From: Planococcus liqunii
GTDB lineage: Bacteria; Bacillota; Bacilli; Bacillales_A; Planococcaceae
Reading direction: 5' to 3'
Assembly (NCBI RefSeq): GCF_030413595.1
Contig: NZ_CP129238.1
Span: 3,162,001-3,226,000 of the forward strand
Length of the DNA stretch: 64,000 nucleotides
Shown here: piece by piece, positions 19,383 to 28,146 of the stretch
Layout of the letters: every line of letters starts with the position of its first letter
Position numbering within the stretch: position 1 is the first letter of the stretch
Notes under the pieces: generated by a model
Told to the model about the DNA's origin: nothing
Database searches by the model: none
The model's input: the letters and a program-made list of their open reading frames with translations, nothing else
Made by a program: the position numbers and the translations under genes

Positions 19383-20443
19383 TGCGTAATCGCTCCTCTC
19401 AGTTCTTCCATCTGACCGGCCGATTTCATGCCGATGCGGAACCATTGGCCGTCCATGCCGCGGAATGATTTCGTATGGCGGAGCACAATCCCTTTAGCTA
19501 ACAGCTCCTCGAAAAAGCGGTCTGCATCTTTTCCATGCGGCAGCCGGAATGCCAGAAAGTTTGCCGAAGAATCAGTTGTTTCACAACCGTTTCCGGTTAA
19601 AAAACAAACCATTTTGTTTTGTTCCTCGATAGCTTCTTTTACGACCTGCTCCCGGTAAGCCTGTTCTTTCAAACAGCCGGCCCCGATATGGGCTGAAATT
19701 GCATTGACGTTCCAGTGGGCAGCGCCTTGTTTTAATTCATCCAGCATTTCCGGTTTCCCGAGTGCATAGCCGAGACGCAGTCCCGGAACGGCGTACATTT
19801 TTGTCATCGAGCGGACAATGATGACGTGTTCCAGGTTTTTTTGTAGTGGAATCAGCGAAAATTCTTCTCCTACAAAATCGATAAACGCTTCATCAAGCAC
19901 CAGTTCACAGCCCGCTTTGGAACACATTTCAGCTATTTTCAACAGTTCAGATCGCTGCAGAAGCCGGCCAGTCGGATTGTGCGGATTGCAGATGTAAACA
20001 GCAGCGCTCTCTTTGGCGGCTTGTGCGACCTGTTCAATTTCAAGGCGCCAGCCGTTTGCAGCGGTTAGTTGGATCGCTTTGATTTCCGCGCCTTCCGCTT
20101 CCAGTGTTTTGCGGTATTCGGAAAAAGCGGGTTCAATCAGTACCACGCACTTTCCGCGGTAGCGGCGTGCCAGCCAGGTGAAAATCTCCGCTGCGCCGTT
20201 TCCGGCAATCACCCGGTCCGGCTCCACTTCATGGTAATGGGCTGCCGCACTACGGAACGGCTCGCCGTCCGGGTCCGGATAAGAAGTGATGAGGTGTTGC
20301 ATCGACTGCCAGCTTTCCTTGATAAAGGCCGGCGGTCCGAACGGATGGACATTTTCGCTGAAATCCAGAATCCTCGGAGGACGCTCCATTCCCATTTTTT
20401 CATATAAACGCTGCGGGTTCGCCCCGTGGTCAGGCAAGTTCAA
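19364..20443 (-). CDS. cobD: Threonine-phosphate decarboxylase
   Basis: PLP enzyme producing (R)-1-amino-2-propanol O-2-phosphate, the nucleotide-loop linker. 359 aa, fold type I aminotransferase similar to histidinol-phosphate aminotransferase. The N-terminus is DHGANPQRLYEKMG, then ILDFSENVHPFGPP. ICNPHNPTGRLL and VLDEAFIDF bind PLP. The Schiff-base Lys is in VRSMTKMYAVPGLRLGY. The start is TTG at 20443 with GGAGGG 7 nt upstream; it overlaps the cbiB stop by 14 nt. HisC is the alternative family, but the neighbours and N-terminus fit CobD. Confidence 0.93.
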   Translation of the reverse strand: MNLPDHGANPQRLYEKMGMERPPRILDFSENVHPFGPPAFIKESWQSMQHLITSYPDPDGEPFRSAAAHYHEVEPDRVIAGNGAAEIFTWLARRYRGKCVVLIEPAFSEYRKTLEAEGAEIKAIQLTAANGWRLEIEQVAQAAKESAAVYICNPHNPTGRLLQRSELLKIAEMCSKAGCELVLDEAFIDFVGEEFSLIPLQKNLEHVIIVRSMTKMYAVPGLRLGYALGKPEMLDELKQGAAHWNVNAISAHIGAGCLKEQAYREQVVKEAIEEQNKMVCFLTGNGCETTDSSANFLAFRLPHGKDADRFFEELLAKGIVLRHTKSFRGMDGQWFRIGMKSAGQMEELRGAITQWLQDN

Positions 20444-21383
20444 TGATCAGCCCTCCTATAGCAAAAAGAATGAAAAACCAAATTGTTGCGATATGCATAT
20501 GGCGAACGGCGTCTTTAATATGCCGTGCCTGCAGTGCGTAAACCGGTGTTCCCATACGGGCACGGACCGATTGGATCCCTTTGTATGTATTGACGCCGCC
20601 CAATTGAATGCCCAATTGGACAGCCGTAGCTGCTTCGAGCCAGCCGCTGTTCGGGCTTGGGTGTTTTCGAGCATCCTGCGCCCATTCCCCAAAACGCTGC
20701 CGCAAGGTCAGTCTTCTTTTGTTGCGTGTTGCCAGCAGGATAATCGCACCCGTTATCCGGCTTGGGATGAAATTTAAGACATCATCCAGGCGCGCCGAGG
20801 CAAAGCCAAACTGTGAAAATTCCTCGTTTTTATAGCCTACCATCGAGTCGCAGGTGTTGACAGCTTTATACAGCCAAAGCCCTGGCGCGCCGAGCAAAAA
20901 AGCCCAAAACAGCGGTGCTGTGACGCCGTCGCTTGTGTTTTCCGAAACGGTTTCCACCACGCCGCGGGTAATTTCACTTTCATCCAGATGCACCGTATCC
21001 CGGCCGACGATCCAGGACAGTTTTTCTCTTGCCTGGTCCCAGTTTTTATGGAGCAAAGGCCGGTAGACCTCTTCCGCTGCATCGCGCAGGCTTTTTTGCG
21101 CCAGACCCGCAGCGATTAAAACCGTCTCCACAAGAAAACCAAAGCCCCAGTGAATGGCAGCCGCTCCGGCAATCAGCAAATAGCTGGCCGCGAAAGCGCT
21201 AGCAGCAACAATGGCAACAAGCCCAAAACCGTTTCGAAAAGCATGGGGTCCATGATTCCATTTTTTCGTTAGTTTTGAAATGATTGTCCCGAACCAGCGC
21301 ACCGGATGCGGCCAATTTGGCGGATCTCCGATAATGCGGTCGAGGAGCAAGCCACAGCCAATGGCCAGAATATGGCTTACCAT
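20430..21383 (-). CDS. cbiB: Adenosylcobinamide-phosphate synthase
   Basis: Membrane protein attaching aminopropanol(-phosphate) to adenosylcobyric acid, so it works with CobQ and CobD on either side. 317 aa. The signature near the N-terminus is LLLDRIIGDPPNWPHPVRWFG. VSENTSDGVTAPLFW (about residues 150-165) and NTCDSMVGYKNEEFSQFGFASARLDDVLN are classical CbiB/CobD motifs. Several hydrophobic helices. The ATG overlaps the end of the btuD-cbiZ fusion by 7 nt. Confidence 0.95.
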   Translation of the reverse strand: MVSHILAIGCGLLLDRIIGDPPNWPHPVRWFGTIISKLTKKWNHGPHAFRNGFGLVAIVAASAFAASYLLIAGAAAIHWGFGFLVETVLIAAGLAQKSLRDAAEEVYRPLLHKNWDQAREKLSWIVGRDTVHLDESEITRGVVETVSENTSDGVTAPLFWAFLLGAPGLWLYKAVNTCDSMVGYKNEEFSQFGFASARLDDVLNFIPSRITGAIILLATRNKRRLTLRQRFGEWAQDARKHPSPNSGWLEAATAVQLGIQLGGVNTYKGIQSVRARMGTPVYALQARHIKDAVRHMHIATIWFFILFAIGGLIIELA

Positions 21384-22840
21384 GCTCCTTTTCTCTCCCG
21401 GTACAGTTCAATTGCTTCGACTGTGCATTCGAACACACCTGAACCGATCAGTTTGCCAAGTTCCGTAATCGGCCCAGCATACGGCAGGTATTCGCCTTGC
21501 TGGGTGGCGGCAACGAGGATGCTGTCTGTCGATGTCCCTGTGGCCAAAGTGCCGGTCAAGGGATCTGTCACTTGCTCTTCGTGGAGCGCTTTCGTTTTTG
21601 CTTCTGTAGCCGTGATCATCGCCTGGATAAAGGCTTCATCCGATAAATTGCCGTTGACCATAATCCAGGTATTGATGGTTCCAACCCGTACCTCACGTTC
21701 GAGCGCTTTGGAAACGTCCACTGCATTTCCCACTCCGGCCGTTACAGCAATGACAACCGAACCAAATAGTGCTTCGTATTCTTTTACAATGGCATCTTCT
21801 GTCCGGACAGCCGTCATCATGCCGACCGTATCTGTCGTTTTAAATCCCAGTTCTTCAATAAATCCCGTCATTTCTAAGAAGCTGTTGTCGATATTATAGG
21901 TCATGTCGACATGCCGGTTGATAAAGGTGCGGAACCAGCCAGCACCTGCATTGATTACCGCTGAAGAAACCGTCTTGAGCGGCGCCTGGCTTTGAAACAG
22001 CACCATCTGAGGCGATAAGATAAAGTCGCTGGCACGTATCGTCGTTTCCGCCGCTTGCCGGCTGACTCCCGGCAACAAAGTCACTTGCGGCTTCGGCAAT
22101 TCCGGATGCGGATAGTTGCTGATGCGCGTCTGGTAAACCGCTTCAATATCTTCTTCCCGTACCACTTCATGCGGCTCGCCCATCCGGACAATGCGCCCTT
22201 CATCGAGCAGCAGCAGCTGGTCGCAGTAGATAGAAGCAATATTGATGTCATGGAAGATCGAGACGATCGTCAGCTCTTTTTCGATTGCCTGCTTTTTGAT
22301 GGTATCGAGCAATTCCTTTTGGTGGTTGATGTCCAAATGGTTGGTCGGTTCATCCAGCAAGAGGATGTTCGCGTTTTGGGCCAAGGCCTGCGCGACAAAC
22401 ACGCGCTGCTGTTCCCCGCCGGACAATTGGTCAATCAATGTATTTTCGTAATGCGTGATATTCATCAAGCGCATCGCTTCTAGAACTGCTTGTTCGTCTT
22501 CATCCGACCAGGAGGAAAACCAGCCGCTTTGATGAGGATAGCGTCCGAGTGACACGGTTTCACGGACGGTATGCGAAAAAGCATGGGCATGGAGCTGCGG
22601 GAGCACCGCCATTTGCTTAGCCAGTTCCTTAGCGCCGAAGTCCGCAAGTGATTTCCCTTCGATTTCAATCTTGCCGCCCCTTGCCGGCAAGATGCCGCTC
22701 ATCAATTTCATCAACGTGGATTTTCCGCTGCCGTTTGGCCCTAAAATGCCAAGAATCGACCCTTTTTCGACTTGGAATGAAATGTTATTGACGATATTTT
22801 TTTCTCCATAGCCGCCAACCAGTTCTGTAATGCTGAGCAT
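21377..22840 (-). CDS. Fused vitamin B12 ABC-transporter ATPase and adenosylcobinamide amidohydrolase
   Basis: 487 aa with two domains. Residues ~1-255 form an FeCT-type ABC ATPase (BtuD): Walker A GPNGSGKST, signature LSGGEQQRV, Walker B ILLLDEPTNHLD, switch His in SIFHD. Residues ~285-480 form a CbiZ amidohydrolase, which removes the aminopropanol arm of cobinamide to give cobyric acid; recognisable stretches are VINAGAGWFRTFINRHVDMTYN, VAVTAGVGNAVDVS-like VIAVTAGVGNA, and the end GSGVFECTVEAIELYRER. The start MLSITELVGG at 22840 has AAAGGAGGG upstream. The stop-to-start spacing with btuC is 1 nt. The fusion ties import of corrinoids to their remodelling. No frameshift between the halves is seen. 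Confidence 0.93.
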   Translation of the reverse strand: MLSITELVGGYGEKNIVNNISFQVEKGSILGILGPNGSGKSTLMKLMSGILPARGGKIEIEGKSLADFGAKELAKQMAVLPQLHAHAFSHTVRETVSLGRYPHQSGWFSSWSDEDEQAVLEAMRLMNITHYENTLIDQLSGGEQQRVFVAQALAQNANILLLDEPTNHLDINHQKELLDTIKKQAIEKELTIVSIFHDINIASIYCDQLLLLDEGRIVRMGEPHEVVREEDIEAVYQTRISNYPHPELPKPQVTLLPGVSRQAAETTIRASDFILSPQMVLFQSQAPLKTVSSAVINAGAGWFRTFINRHVDMTYNIDNSFLEMTGFIEELGFKTTDTVGMMTAVRTEDAIVKEYEALFGSVVIAVTAGVGNAVDVSKALEREVRVGTINTWIMVNGNLSDEAFIQAMITATEAKTKALHEEQVTDPLTGTLATGTSTDSILVAATQQGEYLPYAGPITELGKLIGSGVFECTVEAIELYRERKGAW

Positions 22841-22841
22841 G

Positions 22842-23834
22842 TTATTTCCCTCCTTTGCGTTGCCGGAAAAAGATGAATGCAAAGACCGGTGCTCCGATAA
22901 ATGCGGTAATGACGCCGATCGGCAATTCTGTCGGCGAAATGATGGTGCGCGATACCAAATCGCAGATGATCAGTAAGGCCGCTCCGTTAATAAAAGACAG
23001 CGGCAATACGTGGCGGTGGTCCGAGCCCCAGACGAGGCGCGTCATATGCGGCACCACCAATCCAACAAAGCCGATCGTGCCCGAAACGGCCACTGCCGAC
23101 CCGGTCAGCAGGGAGCCGCTGATTAAAATCATCAGTTTGCTCTTTTTCACATCCACCCCTAAATGCTGGGCGCGTTCTTCCCCGAACAGCATCGCATTCA
23201 GTTCACGGCGCTGAAGCCACAATAAAAACGAGCCGATCAGCATAAATGGCAGAGACATCTGGACATAGGGCCAGCCGCGCATCGACACGCTGCCAAGCAG
23301 CCAGCCGATGATTTGGCGAAGCTCTTCTCCTGTCAATGCAATCATCAATGAAATGACTGAACCGAGAAAAGAGCTGAAAATGATTCCCGTCAAGATGACC
23401 GTTTCCATTTTCATCGACCGGTCGACCAGTTTCGCAAATGACATGACAGCAAACATGGTCGCCAAAGCTCCAAGCATGCTCATGACCGGCAATGTATAGT
23501 TTCCTAAAAACGGGACTGAAATACCGAAAAAGAGCGTCATGACAGCGCCGACTGAGGCGCCGGATGACACTCCTAAAGTGTAAGGGTCGGCCAATGGATT
23601 TTTCAGCAAGCCTTGGAAAGCCGCTCCGGCAATTGCCAGCGAAGCTCCTACAAGGCCAGCCAACACCACGCGGGGCATTCGGATGTTCCATAAAATATTG
23701 GCAGCTGTTTCATCCGATTTCGGATTCCACAGTACTTCCGGTGAAATCGCCACTGTTCCGACCGTTACTCCCAGCAGTACAGCCCCTCCCAAAAGAATGA
23801 AAGAGACGATGTACGCAAGGCTGTTTTTATTCAC
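22842..23834 (-). CDS. btuC: Vitamin B12 ABC transporter permease
   Basis: FecCD-family permease, 330 aa, about ten hydrophobic helices. Family motifs: RMPRVVLAGLVGASLAIAGAAFQGLLKNPLADPYTLGVSSGASVGA (N-terminal half), LGVDVKKSK and VSGTIGFVGLVVPHMTRLVWGSDHR (ATPase-coupling region). The start is GTG at 23834 with GGAGG 6 nt upstream, overlapping the btuF stop by 8 nt (GTGAATAA). It works with the BtuF lipoprotein upstream and the ATPase half of the fusion downstream. A siderophore substrate would be possible from family alone, but the riboswitch and operon show corrinoid. Confidence 0.94.
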   Translation of the reverse strand: MNKNSLAYIVSFILLGGAVLLGVTVGTVAISPEVLWNPKSDETAANILWNIRMPRVVLAGLVGASLAIAGAAFQGLLKNPLADPYTLGVSSGASVGAVMTLFFGISVPFLGNYTLPVMSMLGALATMFAVMSFAKLVDRSMKMETVILTGIIFSSFLGSVISLMIALTGEELRQIIGWLLGSVSMRGWPYVQMSLPFMLIGSFLLWLQRRELNAMLFGEERAQHLGVDVKKSKLMILISGSLLTGSAVAVSGTIGFVGLVVPHMTRLVWGSDHRHVLPLSFINGAALLIICDLVSRTIISPTELPIGVITAFIGAPVFAFIFFRQRKGGK

Positions 23835-24801
23835 TGAAAACCTCCGGGTAAATCGCTTGTGCCATTTCCATCAAGCCTTCTGTCAATCTCGGGCCGGAAC
23901 GAGTGACTTTATCAGAATCCACGTTGTATACCGCATCTTCTTTAACGGCAGCCACTTCTGCAAAACCGTTGCGGGTTTTGATTTTTTCTACTGCATCCGG
24001 CACATAAGCACCTTCTGTCGAAATGATCACGTCGGGATTTTTCTCAACAATGGCTTCCGGGTCCATGCTGACCCAGCCTTCTAATTCCCCGGCCGCATTT
24101 TCAGCGTTTAGGATATCCAGCATCTCGTCCATGAATGTGCCGCTGCCGGTTGTATAAATTTCCGGGCTGCTTCCCACTTCGACGAATACTTTTTTCGGTT
24201 CTGTAATCGTATTTGCCTGTTCTTCGATTTCATCCACTTGGGCTTCCATTTCCGACACAAGGGCATCTGCTTCTTTCATGGTACCGGTTGCCTGTCCAAT
24301 GACGGTCATTGTTTCATATACTTCATCGAAACTTTGCGCCTCTGAAACCACGTAGACCGCAAGGCCCGCATCACGCAGTTGCTGAATTCCTGCTTCACCG
24401 ACACCTAGGCCGCTTTCATGGGCCAACACCAAGTCTGGCTGCAGGCTGATGATTTTTTCAACATTGAATTCCTGTCCACCGATTTTCTCAACACTCGCCG
24501 CTTCTTCCGGATAATTGTCAAAATCGGATACGCCAACAATCTTTTCGCCCAAGCCGAGTTCATATACGATTTCTGTATTGGATGGCACCATCGACACGAC
24601 GGCTTCCGGTTCCGCTTCGATGACAACTTCTTCTCCCGTTGCATCCTTCATGGTCACCGGAAATTCTGCTTCTGTCACTTCTTTCGGCGTATCCACCGGG
24701 GTTTCTTCATTTTCTCCTGTCGGTGCATCTTGCCCTCCGCATCCAGCGAGCAGCATAGCCGCCAATCCTGCACTTGCCCCAAACTTCCAGTACTTCTTCA
24801 T
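23827..24801 (-). CDS. btuF: Vitamin B12 substrate-binding lipoprotein
   Basis: Extracellular corrinoid-binding protein anchored by lipid. 324 aa. Signal peptide MKKYWKFGASAGLAAMLLAGC with the lipobox Cys at residue 21, then an acidic low-complexity linker (GENEETPVDTPKEVTEAE). The periplasmic-binding fold of class III follows with VSMVPSNTEIVYELGLGEKIVGVSDFDNYP and IISLQPDLVLAHESG. The start at 24801 has GGAGG 8 nt upstream. First gene of the riboswitch-controlled operon, directly behind the expression platform. Confidence 0.95.
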   Translation of the reverse strand: MKKYWKFGASAGLAAMLLAGCGGQDAPTGENEETPVDTPKEVTEAEFPVTMKDATGEEVVIEAEPEAVVSMVPSNTEIVYELGLGEKIVGVSDFDNYPEEAASVEKIGGQEFNVEKIISLQPDLVLAHESGLGVGEAGIQQLRDAGLAVYVVSEAQSFDEVYETMTVIGQATGTMKEADALVSEMEAQVDEIEEQANTITEPKKVFVEVGSSPEIYTTGSGTFMDEMLDILNAENAAGELEGWVSMDPEAIVEKNPDVIISTEGAYVPDAVEKIKTRNGFAEVAAVKEDAVYNVDSDKVTRSGPRLTEGLMEMAQAIYPEVFSE

Positions 24802-24828
24802 GATGTATTCCTCCAATTGTGTAGTTGT

Positions 24829-24866
24829 AAAAAAAGAAAAGACCTCTCGCAATGCTGCGGGAGGTC
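24829..24866 (-). terminator. Riboswitch expression-platform terminator
   Basis: Hairpin GACCTCCCGC...GCGAGAGGTC (24866-24841) followed by a T-rich tract on the minus strand, between the aptamer and btuF. With cobalamin bound it would stop transcription of the whole B12 operon. Confidence 0.88.
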
Positions 24867-24930
24867 TAAAAGGACGACATAAAAAGCGTGTGCATCCAAG
24901 CCGGTCCTCGCAGGCTTAATGGGCGTTGTC

Positions 24931-25092
24931 ATAAAGGCAGGTCTCCTGGCTCGTGTTCATGGCGAACTGCACCTTCCCAAAGCGTTGCTTCAGTGGCCGT
25001 TTGCAGTTTGCTCTCACTTACAGTGGCGGGACCGCGCCGGAATCGAACCGGCTTCCCTTTTAACTCATGTTCTTAGACATAAGCACCTTTAT
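24931..25092 (-). ncRNA. Cobalamin riboswitch (AdoCbl type)
   Basis: Minus strand aptamer with the standard conserved blocks: P1 strand AAAGGTGC at the 5' end (25090), the GAAGCCGGTTCGATTCCGG-type region with GCGGTCCCGCCACTGTAA, and the B12 box GCCAGGAGACCTGCC at 24950-24936 followed by TTTATG, whose GCCTTT pairs back with AAAGG. An intrinsic terminator lies 65 nt downstream. It should repress btuF through cblS when adenosylcobalamin is plentiful. Confidence 0.95.
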
Positions 25093-25119
25093 GAATAAAG
25101 TATTCAGTTAATTAATCAT

Positions 25120-25142
25120 ATTATACACCAAATTTATTGGTG
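25120..25142 (-). promoter_or_regulatory. Candidate promoter/inverted repeat ahead of the riboswitch
   Basis: A perfect -10 TATAAT (25125-25120) lies about 30 nt upstream of the aptamer. Just upstream, ACCAA-N5-TTGGT (25142-25128) is a small inverted repeat at the end of argS. No clear -35 is visible 17 nt away. The -10 placement fits the riboswitch 5' end. Confidence 0.55.
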
Positions 25143-25146
25143 CATC

Positions 25147-26808
25147 TTACATTTTGTCGGGAGCAGAAACACCGACAACTCTTAAGGCATTTGCCAAAGT
25201 GGTTTTAACGCCTGTAATCAAAGCAAGGCGCGCGCCTGTCAGTTCAGCATTGGACGCATCCAGGACTTTATTGGCGTTATAGAAGCTATGGAAATGCGCC
25301 GCCAATTCATGGATATAAGTTGTGATGCGGTGGGGCGCACGCTGTTTTGCAGCATCTGCCACCACTTGCGGGAAATCGCCGATTTTCTTCAAGACATCGA
25401 TTTCTTTTTCAGAAGTCAATAACTCCAGGTGATCTGTTGATGGGGTCAGCCCCTGTTCTTCTCCCTGACGCAAGATCGAGCAGATGCGGGCATGTGCATA
25501 TTGTGAATAGTAAACCGGGTTTTCGTTGGACTGCGATACCGCAAGATCCAAATCAAAGTCCATATGTGTATCGCCTGAACGCATCGCGAAGAAATAACGG
25601 ACTGCATCAAGGCCGACCAACTCAACCAATTCACGCATTGTTACCGCTTTGCCGGTACGTTTGCTCATCTTCATTTTCTCGCCGTCTTTGTACAATTGGA
25701 CCATTTGGATGATGCTGACTTCTAGCGTATCGCGGTCATAGCCAAGCGCTTCAATTGCCGCTTTCATACGCGGAATATAGCCGTGGTGGTCAGCCCCCCA
25801 AATATTAATCAATTTATCAAAGCCGCGGGATAGTTTGTCTTCATGGTAGGCAATGTCCGGCAACAGGTAAGTGTACGAACCGTCATTTTTGATCAAAACG
25901 CGGTCTTTGTCGTCGCCAAATGTTGTCGAACGGAACCAAGTAGCGCCGTCTTCTTCAAAAATATGGCCGTTTTCGCGAAGCTTATTCAATGCAACGTCAA
26001 TTTCGCCTTTTTCGTACAAAGAAGTTTCAGAGAACCAGACGTCAAACTCAACACGGAAATCCGCCAAGTCTTTCTGCAGCTTCGCAAGTTCCACTTTCAA
26101 GCCGTGCTTGCGGAATGCATCGAAACGTTCTTCTTTTGTCATATGAACGAATTTATCGCCGTGCTCTTTCACAAGTTCTCCAGCGATGTCTTTGATGTCC
26201 TGACCGCGGTAGCCGTCTTCCGGCATGTTCAATTCTTCGCCAAGCGCTTCGAAATAACGGGCTTCGATGGACAACGCCAAATTGTTAATCTGGTTTCCGG
26301 CATCGTTGATGTAGTATTCACGCGATACGTCGTATCCGGCAAGGTCCAATAGGTTGCACAGCGAATCGCCGACGGATGAACCGCGGGCATGGCCAAGGTG
26401 CAAGTCGCCTGTCGGGTTAGCCGAAACGAATTCCACTTGGATGCGTTCGCCGCCGCCTGAATTGGTGCGACCGTAATCTTCTTTTTGCTCCAGTACTGTT
26501 TTTACAACATCCAATAAGTAGTCTTTTTTGATGGTGATGTTGATGAAGCCAGGCCCTGCGATGTCGACGGTTTCAATGTTCGCCGAATCTTTGTCAATGT
26601 TTCCAACAATCGCTTCCGCAATCACACGCGGTGCTTTTTTCGCCACACGCGTCAATTGCATGGCAATATTGGTGGCGTAATCGCCGTTCGCTTTGTCTTT
26701 AGGCGACTCCAGGTGAACTTCAATCGGTTCCGGCGATAGCTCCGCTTTTTGAACCGCTTCGCTGATGGCCATTTTAATGTCGTGCTGCACTTTTTCTACT
26801 GCATTCAT
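25147..26808 (-). CDS. argS: Arginyl-tRNA synthetase
   Basis: Class I synthetase charging tRNA-Arg, 553 aa. The N-terminal Add-1 domain (residues ~1-110) is followed by the HIGH-type motif [12 protein letters not shown] and the KMSKS-type MSKRTGKAV near residue 378. The C-terminal anticodon-binding DALR domain contains [11 protein letters not shown]. The ATG overlaps the ywiB stop by 4 nt (ATGA), as in B. subtilis where ywiB precedes argS. No T-box leader is visible upstream of ywiB. Confidence 0.97.
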   Translation of the reverse strand: MNAVEKVQHDIKMAISEAVQKAELSPEPIEVHLESPKDKANGDYATNIAMQLTRVAKKAPRVIAEAIVGNIDKDSANIETVDIAGPGFINITIKKDYLLDVVKTVLEQKEDYGRTNSGGGERIQVEFVSANPTGDLHLGHARGSSVGDSLCNLLDLAGYDVSREYYINDAGNQINNLALSIEARYFEALGEELNMPEDGYRGQDIKDIAGELVKEHGDKFVHMTKEERFDAFRKHGLKVELAKLQKDLADFRVEFDVWFSETSLYEKGEIDVALNKLRENGHIFEEDGATWFRSTTFGDDKDRVLIKNDGSYTYLLPDIAYHEDKLSRGFDKLINIWGADHHGYIPRMKAAIEALGYDRDTLEVSIIQMVQLYKDGEKMKMSKRTGKAVTMRELVELVGLDAVRYFFAMRSGDTHMDFDLDLAVSQSNENPVYYSQYAHARICSILRQGEEQGLTPSTDHLELLTSEKEIDVLKKIGDFPQVVADAAKQRAPHRITTYIHELAAHFHSFYNANKVLDASNAELTGARLALITGVKTTLANALRVVGVSAPDKM

Positions 26809-27215
26809 TGGTTTCCCTCCAAAAATTGAATTTCCATTTCGTATTCTCCGACATGAGCGGACCCCATCGCCAAGTCGTACCGGACTTTAAAGCGTGTATC
26901 GCTGATCGACAGCTCATGAGCTTTTGTCGTCAGCATAAAGGAACCTTGCTCATTCGTTAAGTTTCCCGTTTGCTCTTTATGTAATAAAAACGGTAGCCGC
27001 ATCTGCAGGCCGCCGCTTCTCATGATGACTGCTTCGTTTTCGCTGATTTTCACCGTGGTCCGAATCGACAGTTCTTCCAACTGTTCTTCGTATTGCAAGT
27101 AGCGCCGGTTATTTTTCACCGTCAGCGTTCCCTGCGACCACAATTCCATCTGCTGATCTTCCACGTCCGGCTGGCGGATGATTGTCGTGAGCTTAATTTT
27201 CACTGCTTTTTGCAT
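26805..27215 (-). CDS. ywiB: DUF1934 calycin-like protein
   Basis: 136 aa, small beta-barrel protein of the YwiB family, function unknown, found next to argS in Bacillus. Begins [29 protein letters not shown]. It is rich in beta-strand patterns with no membrane segment or signal peptide. The start at 27215 has AAAGGAGG 8 nt upstream; a longer frame is not supported. It shares a promoter with argS, to which it is translationally coupled. Confidence 0.87.
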   Translation of the reverse strand: MQKAVKIKLTTIIRQPDVEDQQMELWSQGTLTVKNNRRYLQYEEQLEELSIRTTVKISENEAVIMRSGGLQMRLPFLLHKEQTGNLTNEQGSFMLTTKAHELSISDTRFKVRYDLAMGSAHVGEYEMEIQFLEGNQ

Positions 27216-27246
27216 GCCGCCGCCTCCTTTATGTAATAGCCTTTCC

Positions 27247-27276
27247 ATTATAGCCCGATTTGATGTTCTATTTCAA
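27247..27276 (-). promoter_or_regulatory. ywiB-argS promoter
   Basis: Minus strand TTGAAA (27276-27271), 18-nt spacer, TATAAT (27252-27247). It lies about 30 nt upstream of the ywiB start; a good SigA-type match. Confidence 0.7.
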
Positions 27277-27310
27277 TCACGTTTGCCCGTCGGATTTACC
27301 GTCATGACAT

Positions 27311-27338
27311 AAAAAACCACTCGGGTGAGTGGTTTTCA
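27311..27338. terminator. hmoB terminator
   Basis: Stem AAACCACTC/GAGTGGTTT with a short loop, A run on one side and T-rich on the other; 30 nt beyond the hmoB stop on the minus strand. Confidence 0.8.
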
Positions 27339-27368
27339 ATCGCTGCTTCTCCGATCTGCTGCTGCGGA

Positions 27369-27866
27369 TCATCGAATATAGGTTTTGACAAATGAAGGGC
27401 GCGGGAAAATGTTCGGCTTTTTGTCAATGCCTTCTGAAGTTCCGCGTTTCGCATGTGCATGATTATAAGCCTGCGACTCTTGCCAATCGGTAAACGATTT
27501 TTCGTCTTTCCATAAGGTCAGGATGATGTAAGTATCCGAATTGACGGGACGCAAGACACGGATCGCTGCGAATCCCGGTTCTTTTTCCACCATGCCCGCT
27601 CTGTTTTGAAAGCGCGACTCAAACAGTTCGCGTCCTTCTTCTGTCACCGGAATGTTGTTGAATACTGCGTAAAAGCCGTCGTTGATGTCGCCGACTGCAT
27701 TCAATACTTGGTATGCTTCAAATCCTTGCGGAGCCGCTCCGCCTTCGGATTCAAAAAGTACAGTCGATTCTTCGCCGTCCACCAAATAAATCAGCCGCGC
27801 ATTTGGCGTCGCTGCGAGAAGCGCTACCCCTTGGTCGCGCTGGCCTGTCCATTTATACAATTCCAT
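27369..27866 (-). CDS. hmoB: Heme-degrading monooxygenase HmoB-like
   Basis: 165 aa with a C-terminal antibiotic-biosynthesis-monooxygenase (ABM) fold (about residues 65-160: FYAVFNNIPVTEEGRELFESRF, then EPGFAAIRVLRPVNSDTYIILTLWKDEKSFTDW) and an extra N-terminal domain. Length and arrangement match B. subtilis HmoB (YhgC, 166 aa), which opens heme to release iron. The start at 27866 has GAGG 8-9 nt upstream; the longer frame is not supported. It stands alone between two terminators. Iron control is likely, but I found no convincing Fur box. Confidence 0.83.
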   Translation of the reverse strand: MELYKWTGQRDQGVALLAATPNARLIYLVDGEESTVLFESEGGAAPQGFEAYQVLNAVGDINDGFYAVFNNIPVTEEGRELFESRFQNRAGMVEKEPGFAAIRVLRPVNSDTYIILTLWKDEKSFTDWQESQAYNHAHAKRGTSEGIDKKPNIFPRPSFVKTYIR

Positions 27867-27961
27867 TGTCAGCACCTCTTCCAGATTAATCGTCTTTTTT
27901 ATCTTACCGTTTTTCAATGAAAGATTCTATTTTGGGAGGTTTGTGGCAGCTTTTTGTTGGC

Positions 27962-28080
27962 TTATGAGTAGCCGTGGCAATTTTATGAGCGACCAGATCG
28001 GCTTTACGAGCGACTTTCATATTCCAATGAGCAACTTTCAGGATTTTACGAGCAACTAGAACCCTTTTATGATCAACTAA
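27962..28080. repeat. 21-bp periodic array, TTTTAYGAGCRACT core
   Basis: Six units. The ATGAG/ACGAG core begins at 27964, 27985, 28006, 28027, 28048 and 28069, a period of exactly 21 bp throughout. About 13 positions per unit are conserved and about 8 vary. No inverted symmetry, no ribosome binding site. A frame read through it gives heptad-like peptides but ends after 30 residues. Confidence 0.9.
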
Positions 28081-28092
28081 GCTTTTTCACTG

Positions 28093-28124
28093 CAAAAAAC
28101 CGGCCTGGAAAATTCCAGGCCGGT
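28093..28124 (-). terminator. speE-speB terminator
   Basis: Stem ACCGGCCTGGAA/TTCCAGGCCGGT with a minus-strand T run (28099-28094). It lies beyond the GC-rich repeats that follow the speB stop. Confidence 0.85.
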
Positions 28125-28146
28125 CTGATTATTAGCGGACGCATAA

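Noticed and set aside
27962..28080. CRISPR array (also considered for the other 21-bp arrays)
   Set aside because: Units are only 21 bp in total, with cores of 8-16 nt and variable parts of 5-13 nt; repeats are inexact and no cas genes are present.
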